Source of the DNA: Huiozyma naganishii CBS 8797
Lineage: Eukaryota; Ascomycota; Saccharomycetes; Saccharomycetales; Saccharomycetaceae
Direction: 5' to 3'
DNA length: 64,000 nt
NCBI RefSeq assembly: GCF_000348985.1
Contig: NC_035929.1
Location: 372,001-436,000 of the forward strand
The position numbers were made by a program, and so were the translations under genes. Under the pieces are notes generated by a model. It had not been told where the DNA came from. It made no database searches and saw only the letters and a program-made list of their open reading frames with translations. Shown one piece after another: positions 36,312-47,301 of the stretch. Every line of letters starts with the position of its first letter. Position 1 is the stretch's first letter.

Positions 36312-37589
36312 TCAAGTCCTGATATTCCTCTTCACTCTGACTCTCAGTTTTTCCTCGAGTCTTCTTCTGTTCGGGTCGAGACTCTCCAAGTATCGATCCA
36401 CCAATGACTTCAAGCCGCTGAAATTGCCTACATGCCACAATTGGCACATATCCCCAGCCAATTTGCACAGTTGTACGGGGTCCCTGTCCCTGACCAGTGG
36501 GTTTTCACCGATATGCAGCATTATCTCCACGAGTTCGTCCGGTTCCATCCCGACGATAAAAGTCTTGTATAGAGGCAGTATCACTGAAACGACAAGACTC
36601 GCGACGAAAGTCTTCAGCGGGTATGAGAACGTGAAAATGTGGTCCCAGATGACAAGTACCGTTTCCCTGGGGAGTTCCCTTAAAAACAGCAGCCGCGTCC
36701 AACGGATTAGCCATATTGTGTTTTGGTGCGCCTGTTCATGGTAGAAGATCTTGAACAGGTTGGGCGAACACATTTGCAGCATCTTACTCAGAGTGCCACT
36801 CTCCCACTTAATCAGCGAGTCCTCCCTGTAGAAAGCGGGGGCCAACTGGTCCATGAGTTTCGTGTACATGAACAGGATGTTCTGCATTGACCGCTCCTGG
36901 ATGCCGCCCTCCGTTTCGTACATCTGCAAGTACACGAGCCCAAGGATCTCATGGAACCCCTGCTTGTAGTAGAACCTTCTCTCACTTAGCGGTGAATCAA
37001 TGCTATCGGCACGGTGGTGTGCACTGTCCCTAGGTGGCGACTGGACAAGGTAATTGAATAAGATCTGCCTCATCTGCGCGTGTACCTGTGGCGTCCTGAA
37101 TATATCGTCTATCATGAGTCGGGACAAATCGAGATCCAGGATGTCCAGCGTCTCCTCCAGATCCATGCCCTCTCTGTCAGAAAGTCCAGCACCACTACGT
37201 GGCTCATCATGCAGTGGGTGCCGGGTGGTTTCCCGTGGGGTCAGCTTCCTGATCCCATTAGTGACTGTCCACAGCGGGCTGTGGCTCAACAGCTTTTGAT
37301 GCTTGTGGTGTTCGCTCTGTGGGCGCTCATGCTCGTGCTCGCGTGTCTTTGCCGATACGATGGGCACGGAGACAAGTTCCGGGATGCGAACACCTTCGTC
37401 AAACTCGTCCCCACCAGAGGGCAGCAGCAGCGTCCGCCAGATCCACCCTCTCGCGTGCGCACCCAGCGGCCTTACCACCTGCGCACCAGACCCGGGAACA
37501 TAGTACAGCTCGCCGCCCCACACGCCGTCCGCGACCAGTTGCTCCCGCGTCTCGTACGTCTGCGTCGCCCACTGCAACAGATCCGCCAT
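36312..37589 (-). CDS. GYP6: TBC-domain Rab GTPase-activating protein, Gyp6-like
   Basis: Encodes about 425 aa (S. cerevisiae Gyp6 is 458, a GAP for Ypt6). The first in-frame ATG (37589) gives MADLLQWATQTYETREQLVADG; the frame before it lacks ATG. The TBC dual-finger residues are present: the arginine finger in LDLDLSRLMIDDIF and the glutamine finger in YKQGFHEILGLVYLQM, followed by WLIRWTRLLFLRELPRETVL. The N-terminal third has a variable insert rich in His and Glu (TREHEHERPQSEHHKHQK). Position between SDH1 and MHP1 matches the YJL045W-YJL044C-YJL042W order of S. cerevisiae. Confidence 0.92.
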   Translation of the reverse strand: MADLLQWATQTYETREQLVADGVWGGELYYVPGSGAQVVRPLGAHARGWIWRTLLLPSGGDEFDEGVRIPELVSVPIVSAKTREHEHERPQSEHHKHQKLLSHSPLWTVTNGIRKLTPRETTRHPLHDEPRSGAGLSDREGMDLEETLDILDLDLSRLMIDDIFRTPQVHAQMRQILFNYLVQSPPRDSAHHRADSIDSPLSERRFYYKQGFHEILGLVYLQMYETEGGIQERSMQNILFMYTKLMDQLAPAFYREDSLIKWESGTLSKMLQMCSPNLFKIFYHEQAHQNTIWLIRWTRLLFLRELPRETVLVIWDHIFTFSYPLKTFVASLVVSVILPLYKTFIVGMEPDELVEIMLHIGENPLVRDRDPVQLCKLAGDMCQLWHVGNFSGLKSLVDRYLESLDPNRRRLEEKLRVRVKRNIRT

Positions 37590-38111
37590 AATCCACCGTA
37601 CCGTATGCCTCACCGCACACACACACAGCCCAACCAACTCAAAGTAACCACGACCGTCAAACACCAGATGAGGTCCAGCAGCGACGTTACATTACCCGAA
37701 TGCTTACCGAGGGCTTATGCCAGGGCGGTTGGGCAGTGAGCGGACGAATACCCCAACCAGCATACCCAAACCGACCAGTCACTGCACGATCCGGTCTGTG
37801 ACACCCTCCGACGACCACGAGACGGACAGACAAGGGAGCATCGCTGCACCGTGGATCCCACAAGTTGTTTATCACCTCTGCGTCTTGAGGTGGATCTGCC
37901 ACTGTTGATATATTTCAAACTCTTGAACGAGACCTTAAGAGGATGGGAGGGTGCAGTTGGAAGAACTAGAGTGTTGGGACTGTTGAAGAGGGAATCTGGA
38001 GTGACTGAGTGTACTATAACTGTGGGACTAGTGGTGAGTTCATTGCCAGGTTTCTTTCGTTGGTGACATACACAGACATTTGAAGTTGCTTTTAAGAAGA
38101 GGGGGGCCTAG
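37590..38111. promoter_or_regulatory. GYP6-MHP1 divergent intergenic region
   Basis: This 522-bp region between divergent starts holds no recognisable gene. Short overlapping open frames (up to about 70 codons) are present on both strands with no similarity seen. No strong TATA box or known regulon motif was found. Confidence 0.5.
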
Positions 38112-41100
38112 ATGGACTCGAAGGATACGCAACACTATTTCAGGGAGCACAACCTGCCCTCGCTCGATGTTGACTGGCTGATGGGATGCAAGAAGCGGAG
38201 ACCGTCTGCTGGCTCGAAGGGTTGGGATGTTTCGGGTCAACAGCAACATGGAAAGAGCAACAGAGACGGAGAGGGGGAGCGCAGTGAGGACCCCACGCCG
38301 ACGAGGGTCCACGTACCACATGCCGATGCAGAGGTTTGCGAGCGGGTCAAGAGGAGGAACTCGATTCCTGCTGAGCTGGAGAACGGCGGGCCCCGGTTCC
38401 CGTTTGGCGGCGGTGTTGCATCTGACGAAACCTCGCTGGACAGTGCCAATGCACACCATCTTCGCAAACCTGATGGAGTGGACCCTGCAGCGGGTGCCAG
38501 GAGGGTGCGGTCAATGTCCGTGGGGGACACAGAGGATATGAGGATGCGTGCGCAGTCCGTGGAGGCCGCACGTCAACAACAACAGCACAAACCGGAGAAG
38601 AAGCCTAGCTTCTTCAAAAGCTTGTTTGGAGGAGGGCACAAGAAACATGTGTCAACATCGAGTTCAATTCCGGTGATTAAACCACGTAGACCGTCTATCC
38701 CGCATGTCAGCCGTGACGGAGATACAGCACACAGGACGCGCTACAGAGAGAACCGCGGGGAAAGCCCATCTGCATCTACTACATCGAGTGTATCGTCGCT
38801 GCAGCGGGATGGCAGGGACGCAGAGGTGACATGGCAGGGGAGGTATGCACAACCAAGTACTGGTACAACAACAACAACAGCGATCCCACCGGATATGACC
38901 CCCCTGACCAAGTCGCAGACAGCATCGGCTACCGTGTTGCCGTATCACAGCACACCGCAGGACCACCATCACCATCACCATCATCATCACGACCAACACG
39001 GAACTATACGCGAGGGCGAGGAGGCGTCGAATTTTCAAGGTCTGGGAACCACGGCAACTAACAATTCGTCAGACAGTATTATAAGCGATGAGCAGGAGGA
39101 TCCGCGTCTTATCGAGTTCCTCAAGTACTACAAGTCGAAAAACTACGCAATGTCCGCTTTCAGCAAGGTGAATTTCAATGCGGGAAAGGCCAAACAGAAC
39201 TCCGGTAACGTAACTCTGGAAAAACTGAGGAAACCCGGGAAGGCATCGTTCTCAATAGACGAACATCTTGCGGAGGGAGATCACAAGAATAACGTACGGT
39301 TTGACTCCAGGGGGAGACCTATACCGGCCCATCCAGATAATCCGAAACTGCCCTCCGCTTTCAAGAAGGTCAACCGGAACAAGAAGAGTCATGTGAACCC
39401 AGAGCCAGACAAGACAGACGACAGCTCGACAACACTCTCATCTGTTCCGCAAAGCTCATCCTCAAACAAGTTTGGTGCGTTCCTGAAAAGAGTAACATCG
39501 TACGGGGCTGGGTCCAGTACCGAGAACATGAAATCGGACGAATCAATTGCCTCCACCTCAGGTGTACGGCACCATACAGTATCGCAATTTGATGCATCAG
39601 CGGCCACCACGGTGCCCGGGCTCGAGGATCTGGGGACCTTTAAGCATGTCGCATTTGCGGCAAATACGTACTTCAATGACCCACCACAGCAGATCTGCTC
39701 CAAGAACCCGAGGAAAGGAGAAGTGGAGGTGAAACCTAACGGATCGGTGGTGATACATCGACTGACCCCACAGGAGAAAAGAAGAGTCTTGAAGGAGTAC
39801 AGCAGTGGGATCGTTGTCGGCGGTACCGGTCAGCTCAAATTGCTTGTTCCAATGGAAGCTGACTCGGAGGTCGACCTAAAGAAACAGGAGGAACAGGTCC
39901 CCATACGGCACGGAGATTCAGCGGAAGAACAGGAGACGCCAACGAAAACGGAGACGGAAAGTGAGGTCTCTGCGAAGTTGCGTAACATGAAACTAGCCGC
40001 GGCGGAAGCCGCAGCAGAGGCCAGAGCAAAGGAGACCCCAAATGACCTCAACAGGACAGCAACAAACAACGAGGAGGAAGTCTCCGTTAGCAAAATGGCT
40101 TCCCACTTGACAATTGACAAACCCATGGTAAGTCGGCGTTCATCCTCAAATATACTCTCTTCGTCGAACTCCTCTGCATCTTTGCTGTCGCACGAATCTG
40201 ACTCTGCAAATGCGGAAAAGGATGAAATCTTTCCTCCACCAACTTTAAAAATCCCACACCAGCTTGTATACACGAGATGTTGTCATTTGAGGGAAATCTT
40301 ACCGATCCCTGCTATTCTGAAACAATTGAAGCCTGGGTCCACTGATCCAATTCCACTTTTGCAACTAAGGAACCCGCGACCATCTATGGTCGAAATTCTC
40401 TCGTTCAGCGACTTCATCAGTATTGCTCCAATTTCGTGTATCTCTTTGGACGGTGTCCATTTGACAGCAGAAATGTTCCAAATAATATTGAGCAGTTTGA
40501 TGTTCAAGCCAACATTTGAAAAACTCTCTCTGCGCAACACGCCCCTCGACTCGGAAGGTTGGAAAATCTTGAGCTACTTTATCTCCAAATGTAAGTCGCT
40601 GCTGGCACTAGATTTGACAATGGTGCCCCATATCAAGACAAATGTGCAAAAGCCGTCGAAATCATCCTTGAAAAATAAACTACCTAGAATGGAATGCCAT
40701 ATGGAGGATAGATCAGATATGAACTGGCATTTGATAGCAGGTGCCATTGCGTTTAGAGAAGGATTGGAGGAAATCATAGTGTCAGGGGCGAAAATGACAT
40801 TTGCACAGCTGAAAACATTCATTGAGGTGGCATGTGGCTCCACTACTAGACTGGGGCTCGCATATAACGATCTATCAGCCAAGCAGTGTGAAATTCTGGC
40901 GAACTGGATAGTGTATTCACGAGTGACAGGGCTGGATATTGGATTCAACAATCTGAAGGGCAAATTAGCGCCCTTCAGCGCTGCCATTTGGAACAAAATT
41001 TACGGTAATTCGGAGAGCAACGAGTTCAAGTATTTATCATTGAATGGGACTCAGTTGGAAGTCAACGAACACGATACATCGGAGAATAATGATTTTTTAA

Positions 41101-42533
41101 AGCTGTTGAGCATTTTATGTTACTCAGAAAATCTGAAATTCCTTGACCTATCGAACAATCCATTGATATTTCCGGCCTGTATACCAACACTATTGAACTG
41201 CTTACCGATATTTGTGAGCTTATTAAGACTGCACATTGATTACGAAAACATAACGACTCCAGCGTTGGTGACTTTGGCTGAGTGCCTCCCACTCTGTAAA
41301 CAATTGAGTTATTTGTCCGTTTTGGGCACAGAATTGGATCTTGCGTCCTGCAAGGCACTGGTAGAAGCATTTAAAAAGAGCAAGACATTAATTACTTTGG
41401 ACGTGGATTACATATACATGCCAGATTCTATCAAAGAGAAAATCTCATTGTACGCAATTAGAAACATTCAAACTCAACTGGAGCGTGTGAGGAAGAATGC
41501 AACCAAAGAACAGATTAAGCAATTTAACGAAACGCACCATTACCACCATCATACTCCTGATAACGACAACCAGATTCAAACTCTTCAAGATGAATTGGCC
41601 AATTTGTTGACTGTTAAGCGTTCCACCGTGAAAAAGGAGGTCTACGATAAGATGGTCGAAGAGTTTGTTAAAAAAGCGGAACTGGGTCGTGAGAAGATTA
41701 GGAAAGTTGTGCAGGATCTGTTTAGTTTAAGAATGGAGGGTGAGTTGAATTTGGAAGGTAAAGAGACATTAATTAGATTGTGTTTTATTGATGCCAGTTT
41801 GGAAAAGGGTATCAAACTACTGGAAAATACGCATTCTAATACCGGGAGAGCACGCGACACAGTCAGGGGGTTTGGTTCTGTCCAAAGTTTGTCTGACACC
41901 AGTACCTCGGACGTATCGACGCTAAATCCCAGAGAAACGGTTTTATCGTCACCATCGTTTGGGAATAGCGGTCACGTTGCGCTACTGCCCTTTGGTAATG
42001 CTCAAATCGATACCTCCCATAGGAATGCGGAGGATACTATTGAATTTAGGGACAATGGTCCCACTGCACTGGTGGACCCCTTATCTGTAAAACCTGAGAA
42101 CGGAAATGGCACAGCGGGGGAACAAGATGAAGAGACTGTTGTACCACCAGCTAAACACGCTATCTCTCCAGAAGAGAAGGACACGCTCGTTAAGGCAGCG
42201 AAGTCAATGGACAGTGATCAAGTCAAGGAGTTTTTGTTGAAAAACGACGTGAGCACCGTGATCAGCGTAATCGACGAACTACACAAGCAAGGGTTTCATC
42301 TCCACCACATATTTAAAAAGGATGCAACCGATAAAGGTGATGACGATACAGATTCGCCGATCAGTGACGAACAAGATGCTCCTGCATCAAAGGGAACTAC
42401 TGAACCTGAAGAATCAGCACATAGGATGGATCACAACGAAACAGAAGCTATTGATGCTGCTTACGATCAGGTTTTGGACCATTTGCAGAAGGTGAGAACT
42501 TCGGCGGGCTCGACTCCACTCCCAAAAAAATGA
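38112..42533 (+). CDS. MHP1: Microtubule-associated protein Mhp1-like
   Basis: Encodes 1473 aa (S. cerevisiae Mhp1 is 1398). Mhp1 was described as a microtubule-interacting protein needed for microtubule stability. The start MDSKDTQHYFREHNLPSLDV matches the yeast MDSKDTQKLLKEH. Residues 1-350 are low complexity, with KKPSFFKSLFGGGHKKH, a run of nine His interrupted only once by downstream Asp (near residue 290), and many Ser. A conserved block follows (IEFLKYYKSKNYAMSAF; HPDNPKLPSAFKKVNRNKKS). From about residue 720 there are leucine-rich-repeat-like segments (FEKLSLRNTPLDSEGWKIL; LKFLDLSNNPLIF), then a coiled coil and an acidic end. It lies between GYP6 and NSP1 as in S. cerevisiae. Confidence 0.92.
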   Translation: MDSKDTQHYFREHNLPSLDVDWLMGCKKRRPSAGSKGWDVSGQQQHGKSNRDGEGERSEDPTPTRVHVPHADAEVCERVKRRNSIPAELENGGPRFPFGGGVASDETSLDSANAHHLRKPDGVDPAAGARRVRSMSVGDTEDMRMRAQSVEAARQQQQHKPEKKPSFFKSLFGGGHKKHVSTSSSIPVIKPRRPSIPHVSRDGDTAHRTRYRENRGESPSASTTSSVSSLQRDGRDAEVTWQGRYAQPSTGTTTTTAIPPDMTPLTKSQTASATVLPYHSTPQDHHHHHHHHHDQHGTIREGEEASNFQGLGTTATNNSSDSIISDEQEDPRLIEFLKYYKSKNYAMSAFSKVNFNAGKAKQNSGNVTLEKLRKPGKASFSIDEHLAEGDHKNNVRFDSRGRPIPAHPDNPKLPSAFKKVNRNKKSHVNPEPDKTDDSSTTLSSVPQSSSSNKFGAFLKRVTSYGAGSSTENMKSDESIASTSGVRHHTVSQFDASAATTVPGLEDLGTFKHVAFAANTYFNDPPQQICSKNPRKGEVEVKPNGSVVIHRLTPQEKRRVLKEYSSGIVVGGTGQLKLLVPMEADSEVDLKKQEEQVPIRHGDSAEEQETPTKTETESEVSAKLRNMKLAAAEAAAEARAKETPNDLNRTATNNEEEVSVSKMASHLTIDKPMVSRRSSSNILSSSNSSASLLSHESDSANAEKDEIFPPPTLKIPHQLVYTRCCHLREILPIPAILKQLKPGSTDPIPLLQLRNPRPSMVEILSFSDFISIAPISCISLDGVHLTAEMFQIILSSLMFKPTFEKLSLRNTPLDSEGWKILSYFISKCKSLLALDLTMVPHIKTNVQKPSKSSLKNKLPRMECHMEDRSDMNWHLIAGAIAFREGLEEIIVSGAKMTFAQLKTFIEVACGSTTRLGLAYNDLSAKQCEILANWIVYSRVTGLDIGFNNLKGKLAPFSAAIWNKIYGNSESNEFKYLSLNGTQLEVNEHDTSENNDFLKLLSILCYSENLKFLDLSNNPLIFPACIPTLLNCLPIFVSLLRLHIDYENITTPALVTLAECLPLCKQLSYLSVLGTELDLASCKALVEAFKKSKTLITLDVDYIYMPDSIKEKISLYAIRNIQTQLERVRKNATKEQIKQFNETHHYHHHTPDNDNQIQTLQDELANLLTVKRSTVKKEVYDKMVEEFVKKAELGREKIRKVVQDLFSLRMEGELNLEGKETLIRLCFIDASLEKGIKLLENTHSNTGRARDTVRGFGSVQSLSDTSTSDVSTLNPRETVLSSPSFGNSGHVALLPFGNAQIDTSHRNAEDTIEFRDNGPTALVDPLSVKPENGNGTAGEQDEETVVPPAKHAISPEEKDTLVKAAKSMDSDQVKEFLLKNDVSTVISVIDELHKQGFHLHHIFKKDATDKGDDDTDSPISDEQDAPASKGTTEPEESAHRMDHNETEAIDAAYDQVLDHLQKVRTSAGSTPLPKK

Positions 42534-43057
42534 TACAACACGAACTCTGATTTTTCATCTCCTTACACATATACACGCAGGGAAATGCCGCGTTGTTGCT
42601 GCCAACGACTACAGTTCTCACGCAAGACCCAATATTCCTTATGTACATTATGATCTTCAATAATATACCGAAATACGAAATTTCATAAAAGGAAAAAATA
42701 ACAAAAAAAGAAGAGAGACGGACAGATTTGATGTATGGAAGCAGTGTCATCGTCGCCTCAATTGGTAGTTGGAAGGGAAAGGGACTTACTAAGACCGAAC
42801 CGAGCGGCATTTAATAGTATGTGTCTGATGATTTCTTAACGATTGGTGGTTTGGATAGCTATGTAACCTGCTTTTGCTGAGGGGTTACTCTTCCTTTTTT
42901 TTTTTCATCTTCCCTGTTCGATGAAGATGGGATCAAGGTTATCCTAGCTTCCATTGGGAGACGCTATTTGAATTGGGTGCAGCAATTGCTGTTTCCAATC
43001 TTTTTAGAAAGCTTTTATTACTAACAGTCTCGATTTTGTATTATCAAAGGTACGAGA
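42534..43057. promoter_or_regulatory. MHP1-NSP1 intergenic region with a likely leader intron
   Basis: This 524-bp tandem gap holds the MHP1 3' flank and the NSP1 promoter and leader. A short open frame starting ATG at 42732 ends at a TAA just before the putative 5' splice site. A 12-base T run (about 42895-42906) follows an AGGGG STRE. The splice signals are described in the separate intron entry. Confidence 0.55.
42817..43049 (+). other. Putative 5'-leader intron of NSP1
   Basis: A consensus GTATGT at 42817-42822 and a perfect branch point TACTAAC at 43019-43025 lie just before the NSP1 ATG (43058). The best acceptor is AAG at 43047-43049, 25 nt after the branch point; AAG is a weak but usable yeast acceptor. 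The intron would lie wholly in the 5' untranslated region. S. cerevisiae NSP1 is interrupted near its start codon, which supports the idea. The exact acceptor is uncertain. Confidence 0.6.
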
Positions 43058-45577
43058 ATGTCTTCCTTCAATTTTGGTTCCTCCGCATTTGGTGCCAACA
43101 ATAACAATAATAATAACAGCAGTGGGGGTGCTGCAAAGCCAACATTTGGGTTTGGGTCCGCTTCGTCAGGTTCTGCATTTGGTGGAAATACCGCTGCGAA
43201 TACGACAGCTGCTGGTACCGGGACGAACCCGTCCCCGTTTGGTGGGCTCGGTAATAATGCCAACACAACTAACAACTCTTCGGCCTTCGGGAACAGTGCT
43301 ACTGGTGGAGCCAATAAGCCTTCTTTGTTTGGTGCCAGTAATATGAGTGGTGGTAATACTACACCTTCATTTGGAGGGAGCACTGTGGGCAACACTAACA
43401 CCAATTCAGCATTTGGTAATGCCAGTACGCCATTTGGTTCAAACGCTGCTGGAGCGAACAACACTGCCCCAAAATCTAGTGCATTTGGAAATTTCGGTGC
43501 AAACACCACTACGGTCTCACCATTTGGTGCTGCCGCTAACCCTCCAACGAACAATTTGACGGCTTCGCCATTTGGTGCTGCTTCGAACGCTCCAGCAGCA
43601 GGATCTAAACCTGCATTTGGTGGTTTTGGCGCTGGTAACAACAACCCCACTGGCCAGCCTGCGGCGAGCTCTAATTTGTTCGGTGGTAACGCTACAAACA
43701 CAACAAATCCTACTAGCACAGCACCAGCAAGTCAACCTGCTGCCGGGTTTTCGTTTGGTGCAGGACCAAACGCTTCTGGTCCTCAATTGGGTGGTACTGC
43801 ACCTGCCACGAATAACAATACGGCATTAGGCAGTGCACCAGCCACTTCCAATGCTACTCCTTCAATTTTTGGATTTGGGAACACAGCAGCCGCTGGTAAC
43901 ACAAGTTTGGGCAACTCTGCTTCAGGCAAATCATTGTTTGGTACAAATGCTAACCAGCCAACTAATACGCCAGGCTTTGGAGCGAGCGCTTCTGGTAACA
44001 ACCCCTCTGAGAAGAAAGATGACACAAAACCGGCCTTCAGTTTCGGTGGTGCCAGTACTTCCGGCACAGACGCTCAAAAGAAGGATGAAGCCAAACCAAC
44101 ATTCAGCTTTGGAACTGCAACTGCGTCTACCGGGAGTAGCGAAAACAAGGAGGCAGCTAAACCTGCGTTTAGCCTTGGCGCAACTACTAGTTCTACCTCA
44201 AACACTGAAAACAAGGCAGCAAGCCAACCTGCGTTCAGTTTTGGAAAGACGCCTACGGCTTCCGGAACTACGGAAAAGAAGGAGGAATCCAAACCAGCGT
44301 TTGGTTTTGGTGCTGCGGCACCAAGTAGCACTGAAGCAAAGGACAATCAGAAACCAACTTTGGGTTTCGGCAAGCGTGCTTCTATTGATGAAGACAAGGA
44401 AGCGGGAGGTGCCACAAAGCCGACTTTCAGCTTTGGCTCTAAAGAAGCCTCGGGTACCGAAAATACCACCGAAAAGAAACCAGCCTTTAGCTTAGGTGGT
44501 AGTGCTACTCTGGGCAAGTCTTTGGGGACTGGCGAGAAGAAGGAAAATTCAGCGCCTGCGTTTAGCTTCGGCTCTGGATCAGCAACAGAGAAGAAGGATG
44601 GGCCCAAAACTTTAAGCGGGATTTCTCTGGGCGGTGCGAAAAAAGACGAAGACAAGCCAGCCTTCTCCTTTGGTCAAGCAGACAAGAAAACGAAGTCCGA
44701 ACAAGATCAGCCCAAATTGCAATTTGGGTCAACCAAAAGTGATCAGCCCACTGGTGAAGAGACCAAACGATCGTTCGGTTTGGCGGGTGCCTCGAAGGTG
44801 GAGGGTAATAAGACCCCAGATGCACCCAAAACAGGATTCTCATTTGGAGGTACGAAGAAAGATGATACTAATACGGCAGATGGGAAGGCATCCTCTAAGG
44901 ATGCCCAGGATGGCGAGAAAGACAGCGGTAAGCAGGACACCAACAGTACGAGTCTGAACCCTAAGTCCGTAGAGTTGAAGCCGATTTCGCTGGACAACAA
45001 GACCCTAGACGATCTCATTACAAGATGGACGAACCAATTAACGAGCTCTGCGACACATTTTAACAGCTATGCCAAGAAGGTGAACGACTGGGACGAGATG
45101 CTGATGAAAGGCGGGGAGCAGATCAACGAGCTGTATTCCGGTACGCTAATCACGGAGCAAACGCAGAACAAGATTGACCAGTCCCTGCAATACATCGAGC
45201 GCCAGCAAGACGAATTGGAGACGTTTTTGGACAACTACGAAAAGAAGACGGAGTCCCTGCTCTCAGACATCCTAGCGACAAACACAACGAGCAACAACGC
45301 AAAGGCCAGCAATAACGACCAGAAGAGGCTCAATGCGTACCACACTGCGGAGCTTCTCGAGGAGAACCTAAGCTCACTGTCGCTGAACCTTTCCTCCCTG
45401 ATTGGCGAGATCAACGACGTCAGCAACACGTTCAACAAGGCGACGAGCATAAACCTCGACAAACAGGACGAAAACTCGCAACTGCTGAAACTACTCAACG
45501 TGCACCTCGACGCCTTGAACGCCTTGAACAACAGCTCGACTGCGCTTGAGGACAAGATACACAGCGTCGCCAAGTGA
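43058..45577 (+). CDS. NSP1: FG-nucleoporin Nsp1
   Basis: Encodes 839 aa (S. cerevisiae Nsp1 is 823). Nsp1 is an essential FG-nucleoporin with a channel role in the Nup57-Nup49 complex and a cytoplasmic role with Nup82. Residues 1 to about 310 are an Asn/Gly/Ala-rich region with GLFG/FG-type repeats (SAFG, PFGA). Residues about 310-600 have regularly spaced FSFG repeats in charged linkers ([23 protein letters not shown]). The C-terminal coiled coil (about 640-839) begins [20 protein letters not shown] and includes [17 protein letters not shown], as in the yeast protein. Most repeat cores are FSFG or FSLG, so several have drifted to Leu. Confidence 0.96.
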   Translation: MSSFNFGSSAFGANNNNNNNSSGGAAKPTFGFGSASSGSAFGGNTAANTTAAGTGTNPSPFGGLGNNANTTNNSSAFGNSATGGANKPSLFGASNMSGGNTTPSFGGSTVGNTNTNSAFGNASTPFGSNAAGANNTAPKSSAFGNFGANTTTVSPFGAAANPPTNNLTASPFGAASNAPAAGSKPAFGGFGAGNNNPTGQPAASSNLFGGNATNTTNPTSTAPASQPAAGFSFGAGPNASGPQLGGTAPATNNNTALGSAPATSNATPSIFGFGNTAAAGNTSLGNSASGKSLFGTNANQPTNTPGFGASASGNNPSEKKDDTKPAFSFGGASTSGTDAQKKDEAKPTFSFGTATASTGSSENKEAAKPAFSLGATTSSTSNTENKAASQPAFSFGKTPTASGTTEKKEESKPAFGFGAAAPSSTEAKDNQKPTLGFGKRASIDEDKEAGGATKPTFSFGSKEASGTENTTEKKPAFSLGGSATLGKSLGTGEKKENSAPAFSFGSGSATEKKDGPKTLSGISLGGAKKDEDKPAFSFGQADKKTKSEQDQPKLQFGSTKSDQPTGEETKRSFGLAGASKVEGNKTPDAPKTGFSFGGTKKDDTNTADGKASSKDAQDGEKDSGKQDTNSTSLNPKSVELKPISLDNKTLDDLITRWTNQLTSSATHFNSYAKKVNDWDEMLMKGGEQINELYSGTLITEQTQNKIDQSLQYIERQQDELETFLDNYEKKTESLLSDILATNTTSNNAKASNNDQKRLNAYHTAELLEENLSSLSLNLSSLIGEINDVSNTFNKATSINLDKQDENSQLLKLLNVHLDALNALNNSSTALEDKIHSVAK

Positions 45578-45729
45578 GCTGCACGGTCCGCGATATACAC
45601 ATCCAAAATATGTAAAATGTATATCTGAATGTCAGCCCTCTCACTATGTACATCATCACTACTACTATTTCTGTTCCAACTGTGAAAAATATCTAAAAAA
45701 AAATACAGAATGTAAGACTTGGACACCTT

Positions 45730-45738
45730 TTTGCCACC
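45730..45738 (-). promoter_or_regulatory. PACE element (Rpn4 site) upstream of RPT1
   Basis: TTTGCCACC on the plus strand is the exact reverse complement of the proteasome-associated control element GGTGGCAAA. It lies 130 bp before the RPT1 ATG and predicts Rpn4-dependent control of this proteasome gene. Confidence 0.9.
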
Positions 45739-45867
45739 AAAGGAGAGGATATTACAAAAGAGGTTGAACGTTTCTCGCCAATCTGTGTACCGTTACGTGG
45801 TAGAAGGTTTTGTTAAGGAGAGGGACTTTAATTGACCACTTTTTTTGGGATTCAAGTTGAAAGGATA

Positions 45868-47301
45868 ATGCCACCAAAGGAGGATTGGGAAAAGCAGAAG
45901 CCTGCCGTCGAGAACGCAGAGGACGATGCCGCGAAGAAGGGGGAAGATGTGGCGCCATTGACGGAGGATGATATACAGGTACTGAAGACGTATGGCGTTG
46001 CGCCATATGCTGTTAAGTTGAAAGAAACCGAGAACGATTTAAAGGAGATAGAGGCCCGGATTAAAGAGAAGGCCGGTGTCAGAGAGAGTGATACTGGGTT
46101 GGCGCCGTCACACTTATGGGATATCATGGGTGACAGACAGAGATTGGGGGAGGAACACCCTCTGCAAGTGGCGCGGTGTACGAAGATTATCAAAAGTGGG
46201 GAAGGTGACGGCAACGGTAGCGGTAACAACAGCAACGGGGCCGCTGCAGATGGCGCTGGTGCTGCTGCTGCTGCCGGTGAAAATGCGGCTCAAGCCGCTG
46301 GTGCAGATGATGATGAGGACGATTCTAAATATGTCATCAATTTGAAGCAGATTGCCAAGTTTGTAGTTGGGTTGGGCGAACGTGTCTCCCCTACTGATAT
46401 TGAGGAAGGTATGAGAGTAGGTGTTGACAGATCCAAGTACCACATCGAGCTTCCCCTACCCCCAAGAATTGATCCAACGGTCACGATGATGACGGTGGAG
46501 GAGAAACCGGACGTTACGTACAGCGATGTTGGTGGTTGCAAAGATCAGATCGAGAAACTAAGAGAAGTGGTAGAGCTCCCTCTTTTGTCGCCGGAACGGT
46601 TTGCCACTTTGGGTATTGACCCACCAAAGGGTATATTATTGTACGGTCCACCAGGTACAGGTAAGACGCTTTGTGCGCGTGCTGTAGCGAACAGAACAGA
46701 CGCAACCTTCATCAGGGTGATTGGTTCTGAACTGGTGCAAAAATACGTCGGGGAAGGTGCCCGGATGGTGAGAGAGTTGTTTGAAATGGCGCGGACAAAG
46801 AGAGCATGTATCATCTTCTTCGATGAAATCGATGCTGTTGGTGGTGCCCGTTTCGACGACGGTGCCGGTGGTGACAACGAAGTCCAGAGAACCATGTTGG
46901 AACTGATCACGCAACTGGATGGGTTCGACCCTCGTGGTAACATCAAAGTTATGTTTGCCACAAACAGACCTAACACATTGGACCCAGCTTTGCTGAGACC
47001 GGGTAGAATTGACCGTAAAGTGGAATTTTCGCTACCAGACCTCGAAGGTCGTGCAAACATCTTCCGGATCCACTCCAAGTCGATGAGTGTGGAGCGCGGC
47101 ATAAGGTGGGAATTGATATCGAGACTATGTCCAAATGCTACCGGCGCAGAGCTACGGTCTGTATGCACGGAAGCAGGTATGTTTGCAATCAGAGCAAGGA
47201 GGAAAGTCGCTTCCGAAAAGGACTTTTTGAAAGCAGTGGATAAAGTCATCAACGGTTACAAGAAGTTCAGCTCCACTTCGCGTTACATGCAGTACAACTG
47301 A
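45868..47301 (+). CDS. RPT1: 26S proteasome regulatory ATPase Rpt1
   Basis: Encodes 477 aa (S. cerevisiae Rpt1 is 467). Rpt1 is one of six AAA ATPases in the base of the 19S cap. The start [12 protein letters not shown] matches yeast, so the 12 codons upstream are excluded. After [20 protein letters not shown] comes a low-complexity insert of Gly/Asn/Ala (about residues 115-150), longer and more Ala-rich than in S. cerevisiae. Walker A GPPGTGKT (about 259-266), Walker [10 protein letters not shown] and the arginine-finger block [18 protein letters not shown] are intact. The C-terminus is [15 protein letters not shown] element lies upstream. Confidence 0.97.
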   Translation: MPPKEDWEKQKPAVENAEDDAAKKGEDVAPLTEDDIQVLKTYGVAPYAVKLKETENDLKEIEARIKEKAGVRESDTGLAPSHLWDIMGDRQRLGEEHPLQVARCTKIIKSGEGDGNGSGNNSNGAAADGAGAAAAAGENAAQAAGADDDEDDSKYVINLKQIAKFVVGLGERVSPTDIEEGMRVGVDRSKYHIELPLPPRIDPTVTMMTVEEKPDVTYSDVGGCKDQIEKLREVVELPLLSPERFATLGIDPPKGILLYGPPGTGKTLCARAVANRTDATFIRVIGSELVQKYVGEGARMVRELFEMARTKRACIIFFDEIDAVGGARFDDGAGGDNEVQRTMLELITQLDGFDPRGNIKVMFATNRPNTLDPALLRPGRIDRKVEFSLPDLEGRANIFRIHSKSMSVERGIRWELISRLCPNATGAELRSVCTEAGMFAIRARRKVASEKDFLKAVDKVINGYKKFSSTSRYMQYN

